Positions 17,469 through 25,966 of a DNA stretch of 64,000 nt are shown here, one piece after another. The DNA is from Hydrogenovibrio sp. SC-1 (GTDB taxonomy: Bacteria; Pseudomonadota; Gammaproteobacteria; Thiomicrospirales; Thiomicrospiraceae). The stretch spans positions 41,996-105,995 of the forward strand of contig NZ_PKGB01000009.1 in NCBI RefSeq assembly GCF_002848135.1, in the 5' to 3' direction. The notes under the pieces are model-generated. The model searched no databases, was not told the origin of the DNA, and was given only the letters and a program-made list of their open reading frames with translations. Both the position numbers and the translations under genes were made by a program. Numbering within the stretch: position 1 is the stretch's first letter; each line of letters starts with the position of its first letter.

Positions 17469-18858
17469 TCGATTACAACCGATTCAATGGCAGCCTTATC
17501 GCCGTGAGTTGAGTTATCTATTTCGATTGTCGTTGCCGATTCTATTGGCACAACTGGCGTTAACCGGCTTGGGGGTTGTCGATACCATTATGTCCGGGCG
17601 CGTTGGCACGGAAGACCTGGCGGCAATTGGGCTGGGAAGCAGTTTGTTATTGCCAATCTTTATGATTGCCACAGGGATATTGTTGGCCTTGACGCCGTTG
17701 GTAGCTAAGCAAAAAGGTAAAGAAAACTGGGATGGCGTTAGCGCGCTGTTGCATCAAGCGATTTGGGTGGCGCTACCCTTAGGGATCCTGTCTGGGGTTT
17801 TGTTAATGCATTTGCAGTGGGTGTTAACTGAATTATCCCTTTCGGATAAGGTGTTTCAGCTCACTGACGATTATCTGTTTTATTGTGCATTTGGCTTGCC
17901 GGGCATCGCGCTATACCAAGCATTCCGTTTTTTTTGGGAAGGGTTAGGTATGACGTTACCCACCTTATCGATTAGCTTTTTTGCACTTTTACTCAATATT
18001 CCATTGAATGCGCTCTTTGTTTACGGCTGGGGTCCTGTCGAGGCTTATGGGGCGGCAGGGTGTGGCATTGCCACCGCAATTGTGATGTGGACCATGTTGG
18101 GGTTAGCGATTGCTTATGTCAAAAAATCTCAGCATACGTGTCACCTGGTTAAACTGACATCGAAACAATTTCAGTCACCCAGTTGGGCGAATGGCATAGC
18201 AGACCTACTCAATCTAGGGGTTCCTAATACCTTAGCTTTACTCTTTGAGATCAGTTTGTTTAGTTTTATTGCATTGTTTATTGCACACTTGGGTGCGGTG
18301 GTTATCGCTGCTCACCAAGTCACGATTAGCTACACAGGGCTAGCCTTTATGGTGCCACTCAGCTTTGCCATGGCGGTTACGGTTCGTAGCGGACTGGCTT
18401 ATGGTCAAGCCAGTTTAAGTGCGCTGAGAATCAGTTTACGAACTGGCATGGGGGTGGCCGTGGTGGTCAGTAGTGGCATTGCGTTGGTGACGTTTCTGAT
18501 GATGGATGATATCGCCCAAATTTACACTCAAGATGCACAAGTGATTGCTTTGGCCTCAACCTTATTATTTTTAGCGGCAACCTACCAAGTGTTTGATGCG
18601 ATTCAAGTGGTTTCAGCAGGCGCATTAAGAGGGCTGCACAGTACGAAAGTGACCATGATTGTGACCTTTATCAGTTATTGGTTGATTGGTATGGGGTTAG
18701 GGGCTGTCTTCGCATTTACCGATTGGATTGTCCCCGCCATGGGCGTCGCTGGGTTCTGGCTGGGCATCGTGTTGGGGTTGGTGTTGGCCGCAATATTATT
18801 GCAGCTTAAACTGCGATTTTTAATTCAACGTCTGATTCGGACTGGCGAAATACGGTAA
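17461..18858 (+). CDS. MATE-family multidrug/sodium efflux protein (NorM-like)
   Basis: 465 residues with 12 predicted membrane spans, the size and pseudo-twofold layout of MATE exporters. Conserved elements include LPILLAQLALTGLGVVDTIMSGRVG near the N-terminus and the equivalent AAHQVTISYTGLAFMVPLSFAMAVTVR region in the second half. Such inner-membrane proteins expel cationic compounds in exchange for Na+ or H+. The ATG overlaps the upstream small gene. Substrates cannot be read from the sequence. Confidence 0.92.
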   Translation: MINRLQPIQWQPYRRELSYLFRLSLPILLAQLALTGLGVVDTIMSGRVGTEDLAAIGLGSSLLLPIFMIATGILLALTPLVAKQKGKENWDGVSALLHQAIWVALPLGILSGVLLMHLQWVLTELSLSDKVFQLTDDYLFYCAFGLPGIALYQAFRFFWEGLGMTLPTLSISFFALLLNIPLNALFVYGWGPVEAYGAAGCGIATAIVMWTMLGLAIAYVKKSQHTCHLVKLTSKQFQSPSWANGIADLLNLGVPNTLALLFEISLFSFIALFIAHLGAVVIAAHQVTISYTGLAFMVPLSFAMAVTVRSGLAYGQASLSALRISLRTGMGVAVVVSSGIALVTFLMMDDIAQIYTQDAQVIALASTLLFLAATYQVFDAIQVVSAGALRGLHSTKVTMIVTFISYWLIGMGLGAVFAFTDWIVPAMGVAGFWLGIVLGLVLAAILLQLKLRFLIQRLIRTGEIR

Positions 18859-18868
18859 GGAAGCGAAG

Positions 18869-19252
18869 ATGTCGAAATTATGTCCGTGTGGATCGAAAAA
18901 GACCTATTCAAATTGTTGTGAGCCTTTCCATTTAGGACAAGCCACAGCGCAAACGGCAGAAGCCTTGATGCGTTCACGTTACAGTGCCTATGTACTTGAA
19001 AATGAAACGTATTTGCTAAAAACCTGGGCAAAAACCACCAGGCCTGGTCAAATTCCCTTTGAAAAAGGGCTGGTGTGGACGAAGTTACGGGTGATAAAAA
19101 CCCAAAAAGGCCAAGCCACAGACACCGAAGGAAAAGTTTGGTTTAAAGCCTATTATCAACAGGCAGATCAAAAAGGGGTCATGAGTGAAAAAAGTTTCTT
19201 TATTCGAGATGAACAATCGCAATGGGTCTATGTCAACGGTGAGGTACGATAG
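18869..19252 (+). CDS. YchJ-like SEC-C motif protein (UPF0225)
   Basis: 127 residues. The SEC-C zinc motif CPCGSKKTYSNCC lies at 5-17, followed by EALMRSRYSAYV, the signature of the YchJ/UPF0225 family. Function is unknown; SEC-C motifs bind zinc and occur in SecA. The ribosome site is AAGGAAG. It overlaps nothing and lies ten bases after the MATE gene. A CCAGGCCTGG copy at 19038-19047 encodes Arg-Pro-Gly within a variable loop. Confidence 0.88.
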   Translation: MSKLCPCGSKKTYSNCCEPFHLGQATAQTAEALMRSRYSAYVLENETYLLKTWAKTTRPGQIPFEKGLVWTKLRVIKTQKGQATDTEGKVWFKAYYQQADQKGVMSEKSFFIRDEQSQWVYVNGEVR

Positions 19253-19272
19253 AGCACCATTATCGATAGTGC

Positions 19273-19443
19273 CTATTTCTGCAAAGGGGTGTCGTCAGAA
19301 TTCGATTCTGTGGTTTCACTTGAATTTTTAAAAAAACGATACAGCCACCACATAGACAATCCAACCACCAAGGCGCTGGCGATTAAGAGTGCCAGTGTAA
19401 TGAGTAGCGCACTACCAACATCATCCAAACCAATACTGTGCAT
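19273..19443 (-). CDS. Short single-span membrane protein of unknown function
   Basis: 56 residues from the ATG at 19443, chosen because AAGGAAGG lies just upstream; a longer in-frame start at 19500 has no such site. One membrane span (about residues 11-33, LLITLALLIASALVVGLSMW) is followed by a basic stretch WLYRFFK and an acidic Ser/Thr-rich tail. No family recognised. It converges with the YchJ-like gene. Confidence 0.55.
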   Translation of the reverse strand: MHSIGLDDVGSALLITLALLIASALVVGLSMWWLYRFFKNSSETTESNSDDTPLQK

Positions 19444-19574
19444 ATCCTTCCTTTTAATCGATGACCGGATTAATCGGTCTTTAATGTTGAAAACAATCAC
19501 TTTGCAAAATGGGTTTTACATTCTACAATACAAACACCTTAACAGTTTAAAATTTCCAGAGAAGTGTTCATCGA

Positions 19575-20726
19575 ATGGCGCAAACCATCTCAGAATTAGA
19601 AAAAGAACGGGCCGAATTGCTGAAAGTGATTGAAAGCAAAGCCCAAAACATGTCCTCTTCACGCCCAGAAGCACCTGATGGGAAGACGGAACATACTTTA
19701 AACGACTGGTTAAATGCAGCAGAGGAAGTTATGCCAACACGTTCATCTCGCAATTCATCAAAGACTCAGTCAGCCTCAACACCTCCCCGAGCTAAGCCAA
19801 ACAAAGCCTCATTTTTTGGGGTGATCATTATGTTGTCGCTGTTTTTAACGATTTTGGGCGTGATGTTTATTGCCTATACCAATATCAACAGTGAACTGCA
19901 AAATGCGCTGGCTATTAATGAAGAAACGAATAAAGAATTGACTGAAGTCAAGCAAGCGCTTACTGAGCTTCAAGCCGCTAATGCAGCTTCGGGGCAGGGC
20001 GATCTTTTTGTTGAGTTGCAGCAAAGAGTCACTTCACTTGAAGGACAGCTCAAGGCTTTAAAAATGCAGCAAGCAGAAGTGGTTAGTTTGCCAGGGGCTG
20101 TGTCAGAAACAAAAGATGTCGTAGCGCCCTTGGCTATTGAGCAATTGCCTTCTAATGTGGTGACGACTGAAGTATTGGAGCAAAAACTACAAGAATATAC
20201 TAAAGGGATTGACCAAAAGCTGGAAACAATTCTGGCCTATCTTAATAATGAAAAACAGTCTCCGGTGCAATTAAAGGCGCAAAAACAGCCAGTCAAACAG
20301 GCCGAAGTCAAAATTGCTGAGCCGCAGATAAAACAGCCCGAAACACCCACTGTCAAACCGATGAATCAACCCGTGGTTCGTTTGGTACAAAAAGTTACAA
20401 CCCCAAAGGTGGTTGAACCCAAGGCTCCCCTTAAAAACTATACTGCGGATGTCAAATGGCTAGTTGAGGAACCCGCCTTTAACTACACCTTGCAATTAGC
20501 CAGTATGTCAGAACGTAACTCGGTCGAAAAAATGATCGAACAGAAAAACCTACAAGGCGCACACATCATTCCCTTAAAACGCAACGGGGAACCCTATTAT
20601 GTTTTGTTATCGGGAAGCTATGAATCTCGATCCGAAGCCGATAAAGCCGCCCAGAGTTATAAAAGCAACTTTGGTATCTCACCTTGGGTGCGAAAAATCA
20701 AAGACTTAAGCAATAAGCTAAACTAA
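19575..20726 (+). CDS. SPOR-domain membrane protein with coiled coil
   Basis: 383 residues. A cytoplasmic N-terminus with a helical stretch, one membrane span at about 79-102 (SFFGVIIMLSLFLTILG...), a periplasmic coiled coil (about 105-165), a Lys/Gln/Pro-rich linker (about 225-290) and a C-terminal SPOR domain beginning FNYTLQLASMSERNSVEKM. SPOR domains bind glycan strands stripped of stem peptides at division septa. The architecture recalls DamX or FtsN-like proteins, without clear identity to either. A cell-envelope or division role is inferred. Confidence 0.82.
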   Translation: MAQTISELEKERAELLKVIESKAQNMSSSRPEAPDGKTEHTLNDWLNAAEEVMPTRSSRNSSKTQSASTPPRAKPNKASFFGVIIMLSLFLTILGVMFIAYTNINSELQNALAINEETNKELTEVKQALTELQAANAASGQGDLFVELQQRVTSLEGQLKALKMQQAEVVSLPGAVSETKDVVAPLAIEQLPSNVVTTEVLEQKLQEYTKGIDQKLETILAYLNNEKQSPVQLKAQKQPVKQAEVKIAEPQIKQPETPTVKPMNQPVVRLVQKVTTPKVVEPKAPLKNYTADVKWLVEEPAFNYTLQLASMSERNSVEKMIEQKNLQGAHIIPLKRNGEPYYVLLSGSYESRSEADKAAQSYKSNFGISPWVRKIKDLSNKLN

Positions 20727-20750
20727 CCGCTAAATTCCGCATGAAAGAGG

Positions 20751-20779
20751 TTGACTTACGCAGAGTCAATCTCTATAAT
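20751..20779 (+). promoter_or_regulatory. Near-perfect sigma-70 promoter of the tRNA-Leu/tRNA-Val pair
   Basis: TTGACT (20751-20756), a 17-base spacer and TATAAT (20774-20779), followed by a GC-rich CGCGC start region typical of stringently controlled stable-RNA promoters, 19 bases before the tRNA-Leu. Confidence 0.88.
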
Positions 20780-20798
20780 TCGCGCATTCTTTACGAAT

Positions 20799-20885
20799 GC
20801 CAGTGTGATGAAATTGGTAGACATGACGGATTCAAAATCCGTTGCTAGTAATAGCGTGGCGGTTCGAGTCCGCCCACTGGTACCA
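20799..20885 (+). tRNA. tRNA-Leu (CAA anticodon)
   Basis: 87 bases including encoded CCA. The acceptor stem GCCAGTG/CACTGGT closes with a G-U pair. The anticodon loop TTCAAAA gives CAA, reading UUG codons. A long variable arm (GTTGCTAGTAATAGCGTGGC region) and TTCGAGTC T-loop confirm a class II tRNA-Leu. Confidence 0.97.
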
Positions 20886-20904
20886 TCCTCGTATATCTCT
20901 ATAT

Positions 20905-20981
20905 ACGACCGTAGCTCAGTTGGTTAGAGCACCACCTTGACATGGTGGGGGTCGGTGGTTCGAATCCACTCGGTCGTACCA
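20905..20981 (+). tRNA. tRNA-Val (GAC anticodon)
   Basis: 77 bases including encoded CCA. The acceptor stem ACGACCG/CGGTCGT pairs fully; the anticodon loop TTGACAT gives GAC (Val GUC/GUU). D-loop AGCTCAGTTGGT and T-loop GGTTCGAATCC are canonical. It lies 19 bases after tRNA-Leu in the same transcript. Confidence 0.97.
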
Positions 20982-21181
20982 ATTTTTCTATAAATTCATT
21001 ATGTTCATCGATTTTTTTGATGATATGATTCTTCGTGATTTTTATTTGATCGGCGACACTTTCTGTTTCGAAATCTTTGTTTTGTGACCTCTAATATTAT
21101 TTGTTATGCGACGTACTGAATCTTAAATATGCCCAAAACCGGTAACGTCATTGAAAATTTAACTGTACAAGAGAATTAAGT

Positions 21182-21997
21182 TTGAAAATTATTAAAGCAC
21201 TGTTAATGGTGATCGTTTTTATCATTATTAAGCTATTCAGCTGGCTGTTTATCAGCACCCGAAAAACCGTAGATGTTGGTGTGGACGCATTTCATTCTGT
21301 TAAAAACAGTGGCAGTTTTGATGAAGCCTATCGCAACTTTGCTTCTAATAAATACGCCAAAGCCCGGTTAAGTATCCCCGAAGAAATTATTGCCTTAATG
21401 GCCAAGATCGCCTCCAGTGATGGCAAAGTTAGCGCCCTGGAAGTTGATTATATGAGTGATACCATTGTTTCAATCGCTAAAGCGATGATTGCAGCAGGGC
21501 TCAATGAAAGATTAGTGGAACAGATTAAGAAGAAATTGTTCCGCCTCGCTAATCAAGCAAAGCGCGATGACAAGCCCGTTTCTTACTACTGTCATTTACT
21601 GTCCAAATCAGGCGCAGAAGTGAGGACGGGGGCGATGCTGCAAATTATATCGTTTGCGAATTTGGACGGCTTGTCAGATAAAACCCAAGCCACGTTATTT
21701 GAAATTGGTGCTTGCCTGCACTTTTCGAAGTCGCAGATTGAACGGTTTTTTGAAGATGTCAATGGAGCCGTTCAGTCCCGTTATGATTTGCAAAAGGACC
21801 CTTATGAAATCCTAGGCTGTGACGAATCAGATGATTTTTCAAAAATTAAAAAAGCTTATCGTCAACAGGTCAAACAAAATCACCCAGACTATATGCATGG
21901 TAAAGGGTTAGATGATCTAGAAATCAAAAAAGCAACCGAAAAAATGCAAGAAATTAACGCCGCGTATGAAGAGATTAAGCGACGAAACAACCTGTAA
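21182..21997 (+). CDS. DjlA-like membrane-anchored J-domain co-chaperone
   Basis: 271 residues from a TTG start at 21182. One N-terminal membrane span (about 4-24), a TerB-like helical domain (about 60-185, EEIIALMAKIASSDGKVSALEVDYM), and a C-terminal J domain with the obligatory HPD in KQNHPDYMHG. This order matches DjlA, a type III DnaJ anchored in the inner membrane that stimulates DnaK. A TTG start with only a weak GAGAA upstream site suggests low translation. A CCAGGCCTGG copy follows the gene at 22015. Confidence 0.85.
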   Translation: MKIIKALLMVIVFIIIKLFSWLFISTRKTVDVGVDAFHSVKNSGSFDEAYRNFASNKYAKARLSIPEEIIALMAKIASSDGKVSALEVDYMSDTIVSIAKAMIAAGLNERLVEQIKKKLFRLANQAKRDDKPVSYYCHLLSKSGAEVRTGAMLQIISFANLDGLSDKTQATLFEIGACLHFSKSQIERFFEDVNGAVQSRYDLQKDPYEILGCDESDDFSKIKKAYRQQVKQNHPDYMHGKGLDDLEIKKATEKMQEINAAYEEIKRRNNL

Positions 21998-22013
21998 AAC
22001 CTTGTCAAAAATT

Positions 22014-22025
22014 ACCAGGCCTGGT
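22014..22025. repeat. Intergenic ACCAGGCCTGGT palindrome
   Basis: A perfect 12-base palindrome 17 bases after the djlA-like gene. There is no T-run next to it, so it is not a classic terminator; it is listed as a member of the CCAGGCCTGG repeat set. The remaining sequence up to 22237 (about 210 bases) holds nothing else I can recognise. Confidence 0.6.
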
Positions 22026-22237
22026 GGAAATACGGTGAGTTATAGTCGTTTTATCTAAGTTGCGAAAGGGCGTGTTGCACATTCAGCAGGGGGTGTTTTT
22101 GATGTTTGAATTATTATTCTGTCAGTGATAATCCTGTCTTTCCCATCCCAATTAATAACTCGTTTAAAATCAAAAACCAATTCACCTATACGGGGTTATA
22201 ATGCAAGTGATGTCATTTATTCTTGGGGGCTTTTTAC

Positions 22238-24316
22238 ATGAGCTTGTGCATTTTGTGGCTAAATCGGTTAGCAAGAAGGGCTTTGACTTGGTTGCCATTG
22301 TTGGCGGTGAGCGTGGTTTTAAACGGCTGTACAAGCGGCACTTCAGTATCGGATGAGGATGCACGTGCGGTGAATGATTTTATCGCCTCAACGAAGGTGG
22401 CAAAAAACATCCAGCCCATTACTGATTCAGATTTATTGCTTTCCATTTTGCGGGAGGGCATGTCACGACAAAGCCGTGTGATGCAGATTGAGTTTCAGGA
22501 AGCGGTAATGGCAACAGATAGCGCTACGGCAAATTCTACAGCGTCATCGTCAACTTCTAGAACCAATGTTCAAGTCGCAGGAGTTGATGAGGCGGATCGA
22601 ATGAAGAGTGATGGGCAGCGACTTTATGCCATTCGCACGGATCGGTCGTACCAGAAGCAAAATCAGCTTCGAGTTTTTAATCTAAAGTCAGGACCGACTT
22701 CGGAACACCTAGCGGATGTGTCAGTGGGCCAAATCGATGACCCAACGTTGAGTGGTCTCTATTTACTGGATAATCAAAGAGTGGTGTTACTCTATGGTGG
22801 TAATCAATTCCAATATTTTGAATTCTGGTGGGACAGTTGGTCATGGCAACAGCGAACCAATGTGGTTGAAGTTGTTGATTTGAGTGATCCGACGAACCCC
22901 GTCACGGAAGCACGCTTAGTTATTGATGGCAGTCAGGTAACAACCCGTAAGATTGGTAATCACCTATATTTACTCAATCGCTATACGCCAAATATCGATC
23001 AATTTGAACCGCATCCTTATTCTGATCAGAAGAAAGCTGAAAATCAACAATTACTGGCATCCATCGATTTAGCCGACCTCTTGCCCAAAATAAATACGGG
23101 CGATACGGATGAACCCTTGGTGACGGCTTCCAGTTGTTATCTACCTCCAATTGAAGATGCCGATAAACTGTCTGCTGATGTTATTGCTCTGGTTGACATC
23201 AACTTGGACCAAATCAGCGGATGGCAAAGTCGTTGCATCGTAGGCGCGACTGAAACTATGTTTGTGACAGCCAATGCGGCTTATTTGGCAACGTCTCGCT
23301 ATGACTATGACGCGGGTACTGGTGATGTCGTTTATGATGCCAATATGGTGACGGATATTCATAAATTTTCCCTAACAGAGGCTGGTCCTGAGTATCGTGG
23401 CAGTGGCCAAGTGATTGGTCAACTGGGTTGGGACAATAAAAAGAAACCCTTTCGTTTTGGTGAGTATAACGGCATGTTAGCGGTCATTACCTCCGAAGGC
23501 TCGACTTGGGATGCGAGTTCATCAACGCGGTTAACTATATTAAAAGAGGGGGTGGGCAATGAACTCGAACAGCTTGCTACTTTGCCGGGGTTAGGCAAAC
23601 CTGGTGAAAGCCTCTATGCAGCGCGTTTTTTAGATCGGTATGCTTATTTAGTGACCTTTAAAAATACCGATCCGCTTTATGTGATTGATATCAGTGATCC
23701 AAATAATTTAGTGGTGGGTGAGTTAGACGTGCCCGGTTATTCTGAATATCTTCACCCGTTATCCGGCGGATATTTGTTAGGTGTGGGTAAGGATGCTGTG
23801 GATGCCACCGATAATCGAGATGGACTTTTTGCTTGGTATCAAGGGGTTAAAATTGCGCTTTATGATGTTAGAGACGCGGCAAACCCTGTCGAGTTAGTTA
23901 ACAAAGTAATTGGTAAGCGAGGAACCGTTTCCACGGCAAACGTTGATCACCATGGTGTTGTGTGGTTGCCGGCTGATGCGACAAAAGGTCGATTGGCACG
24001 TTTGGCATTGCCTGTTCAATTGCACAATGAACCTGTCACAACCAGTTATGACTGGGATAGTGCAGATTGGACGCAAACGGGATTAAAAATGTTTGAAATT
24101 GATGATGGCTCTGTTTCGGGAAAGGTGGCGATAGCTGAGAAAGCAGAACTGGTGGTTGAAAGAAATAGCGGAGGGCAAAGTTATCCGGTGACAGGTGTTT
24201 ATCAGGATCGCGGGGTGATTGTTGGCGACCTTGTCTATTACTTACATGGTGACCAACTCTGGTCTGGCAACTGGGCAAGCTCGAATATTGCTGATGGGCC
24301 GATACCCGCGCAATAA
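22238..24316 (+). CDS. Secreted beta-propeller lipoprotein (PF09826-like, COG4880)
   Basis: About 692 residues from the ATG at 22238, which has GGGGG nine bases upstream. An N-terminal basic and hydrophobic signal segment ends in LNGC with Cys31, a probable lipidation site, though Asn before Gly is unusual for a lipobox. The rest shows repeated propeller-like blades with VVDLSDPTNPV, VIDISDPNNLVVG and LYDVRDAANPVEL motifs, and the EADRMKSDG-type motif (here VDEADRMKSDGQRLYAI) characteristic of the beta-propeller-domain family. Likely exported and envelope-bound; no ligand is known. The gene stands alone with no catalytic motif visible. Confidence 0.82.
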   Translation: MSLCILWLNRLARRALTWLPLLAVSVVLNGCTSGTSVSDEDARAVNDFIASTKVAKNIQPITDSDLLLSILREGMSRQSRVMQIEFQEAVMATDSATANSTASSSTSRTNVQVAGVDEADRMKSDGQRLYAIRTDRSYQKQNQLRVFNLKSGPTSEHLADVSVGQIDDPTLSGLYLLDNQRVVLLYGGNQFQYFEFWWDSWSWQQRTNVVEVVDLSDPTNPVTEARLVIDGSQVTTRKIGNHLYLLNRYTPNIDQFEPHPYSDQKKAENQQLLASIDLADLLPKINTGDTDEPLVTASSCYLPPIEDADKLSADVIALVDINLDQISGWQSRCIVGATETMFVTANAAYLATSRYDYDAGTGDVVYDANMVTDIHKFSLTEAGPEYRGSGQVIGQLGWDNKKKPFRFGEYNGMLAVITSEGSTWDASSSTRLTILKEGVGNELEQLATLPGLGKPGESLYAARFLDRYAYLVTFKNTDPLYVIDISDPNNLVVGELDVPGYSEYLHPLSGGYLLGVGKDAVDATDNRDGLFAWYQGVKIALYDVRDAANPVELVNKVIGKRGTVSTANVDHHGVVWLPADATKGRLARLALPVQLHNEPVTTSYDWDSADWTQTGLKMFEIDDGSVSGKVAIAEKAELVVERNSGGQSYPVTGVYQDRGVIVGDLVYYLHGDQLWSGNWASSNIADGPIPAQ

Positions 24317-24372
24317 TACTTTGTACGAGAATAGGTTTGTGCTGAGGCAAGTTGAATCAGGGAGCAAAAACG

Positions 24373-25251
24373 ATGAGAGACATTGAGCAAGTGGTAATTT
24401 TAGGTGGAACTGGATTCATTGGATCGCATTTAAAATCGCATTTTGAAGCATTAGGGCTCTCGGTAAAGGTTTTTGGTCGTGATGCGTTTCAGTCGCGTTC
24501 GCATTTACAGTCGTTGGTGAATGGTTGTGATCTGTTGATTATGCTGGCGGGAGCGAATGTGGGTGAATGATGGACTCGGGCGCATAAGCAAGCATTGTGG
24601 GATAGTCGTCTAAAAACCAATCAACTGTTACAAGCTGCTTTACAAAAGTGTGACCAGTCACCTAAACGCATTATTTCAGCTTCTGCTATCGGCATTTATC
24701 CTGAAAGGGATTGTGAGCACCCCGTTGATGAGCAATGTACCGAGATTGGCTTAAATGTATTGGGTCAATTGGGCGCGGATTGGGAGGCTGCAAGCAAACT
24801 ATTGCAGCCTGAACCTTTAATTTTCCGCTTTGGTGTGGTGCTCGGCGCAGGTGGCGGTGCTCTGGCAAAAATGTTACCCGCATTTAAGCTTGGATTAGGT
24901 GGGCCTGTCGCAGGCGGAAAACAATGCTTTTCTTGGGTGCATATACAAGATTTGGTTCATGCGTTTGAATTTGCATGGCGTCATCCCGAAATGCAGGGAG
25001 CGTATAATGTGACCTCTCCGGTGCCTGTAACAAACCGCGTTTTCGGAAGGGCGTTGGCAAAGGTGTTGCATCGTCCTTTTTGGTTGCCATTACCTTATTG
25101 GCAGTTAAAGTTGATGTTTGGTGAGGGGGCGCAAGTCTTAACGCTTTCTTCCTCAGTGCTACCCACTCGACTACAACAGAGTGGCTTTTGTTTTCAATTT
25201 CCGGAAATCGAACAGGCATTGCAAAATCTGTTATCAAAGTCGGGCAAATAA
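24373..25251 (+). pseudogene. TIGR01777/YfcH-type NAD(P)-dependent epimerase, interrupted by an in-frame TGA
   Basis: The frame from ATG 24373 to 25251 would encode about 292 residues, the usual size of the SDR39U1/YfcH family, but TGA at 24568-24570 stops it after residue 65. Homology is uninterrupted across the stop: GGTGFIGSHL and LAGANVGE precede it, and WTRAHKQALWDSRLKTNQLL, SASAIGIYP, FRFGVVLG and FSWVHIQDL follow in the same frame. Family members usually have Arg at this position before Trp, so a CGA-to-TGA transition is the simple explanation. The second part could restart at TTG 24595, but it would lack the NAD-binding loop. It is either a recent pseudogene, a sequencing error, or a readthrough gene. 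Confidence 0.8.
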
Positions 25252-25344
25252 AGTGCTGTATTATCAAAACGTAACCAAGATTGTGGTTTATGGCTGGAAT
25301 TCGGGGTAAATTGCGCGAATATGAGCATAAAAGCAAAGCTTTGT

Positions 25345-25373
25345 TTGACAAGCTTGGGCTGCTTATTTATAAT
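25345..25373 (+). promoter_or_regulatory. Exact-consensus sigma-70 promoter upstream of rimP
   Basis: TTGACA (25345-25350), exactly 17 bases, TATAAT (25368-25373): all 12 consensus bases are matched. Transcription would start near 25380 and meet hairpins and a terminator within 80 bases. Confidence 0.9.
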
Positions 25374-25411
25374 TCGGGCAGTTTTTTAAATCTCTATTAA
25401 GAGAGGGTTTT

Positions 25412-25461
25412 TTTAAGCCTTCTGCTTAAATTTTAAAAACCCCGTTTTTACGGGGTTTTTT
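25412..25461 (+). terminator. Leader hairpin plus strong intrinsic terminator in front of rimP-nusA-infB
   Basis: A 7-bp hairpin TTTAAGC/GCTTAAA (25412-25430) is followed at once by AAAAACCCCG/CGGGGTTTTT (25435-25444 with 25451-25460) and a T-run. Placed between a consensus promoter and rimP, this reads as an attenuator or the end of a short (about 80-base) RNA. An earlier weak hairpin CTCTATTAAGAG with a T-run sits near 25392-25411. Confidence 0.8.
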
Positions 25462-25485
25462 ATTTTTTGAATTAAGGAAAATTTG

Positions 25486-25938
25486 GTGACGCTAGAAGAA
25501 AAAATTGCCCAGCTGGTTCGTCCAACGGTTGAAAGTTTAGGGTTTGAACTTTGGGGATGTGAATATATCCCCGCTGGTAAGCATTCCACTTTGAGATTGT
25601 TTATTGAAAGTGAAACGGGTGTCACTGTGGATGATTGTGGACGCGTCAGTCGCCAAATTAGTGCTTTAATGGATGTTGAAGACCCGATTGCCAGCGCTTA
25701 TATGTTGGAAGTGTCTTCACCGGGTATGGATCGGTTGTTATTTACCCCTGAACAATTTAAGACTTATGAGGGCGAAATTGTACAAGTCAGAACCTCAAGT
25801 CCTGTGATGGGGCGCAAGCGTTTTAAAGGCGTGATGTTGCAAGTCAGCGATCAAGATATTGTTGTTGAAGTGGATGGCGAAGCCTATGAGCTCGCATACG
25901 ATTTAATTGATAAGGCCAATTTGGTGCCACAGTTTTAA
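25486..25938 (+). CDS. rimP: Ribosome maturation factor RimP
   Basis: About 150 residues. Starts at GTG 25486 (a TTG at 25483 is also in frame), with AAGGAAA upstream. RimP motifs seen are [41 protein letters not shown] and [15 protein letters not shown], with a C-terminal SH3-like domain. It assists 30S maturation. First gene of the rimP-nusA-infB-rbfA-truB cluster; nusA starts 28 bases later. Confidence 0.96.
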   Translation: MTLEEKIAQLVRPTVESLGFELWGCEYIPAGKHSTLRLFIESETGVTVDDCGRVSRQISALMDVEDPIASAYMLEVSSPGMDRLLFTPEQFKTYEGEIVQVRTSSPVMGRKRFKGVMLQVSDQDIVVEVDGEAYELAYDLIDKANLVPQF

Positions 25939-25966
25939 AAACTCCCATAGTTTTGAGGAAAGAACA

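Noticed and set aside
24568..24570. Selenocysteine at the in-frame TGA of the epimerase
   Set aside because: The family position is usually Arg, not Cys, and no SECIS-like hairpin is seen directly downstream; nonsense mutation or error is simpler.
24595..25251. Second half of the epimerase as an independent gene from TTG 24595
   Set aside because: It would lack the NAD-binding loop and has no convincing ribosome site; treated as part of one interrupted gene.
25907..25966. Extended nusA start inside rimP
   Set aside because: ATG 25967 has a good ribosome site and begins at the conserved NusA N-terminus.
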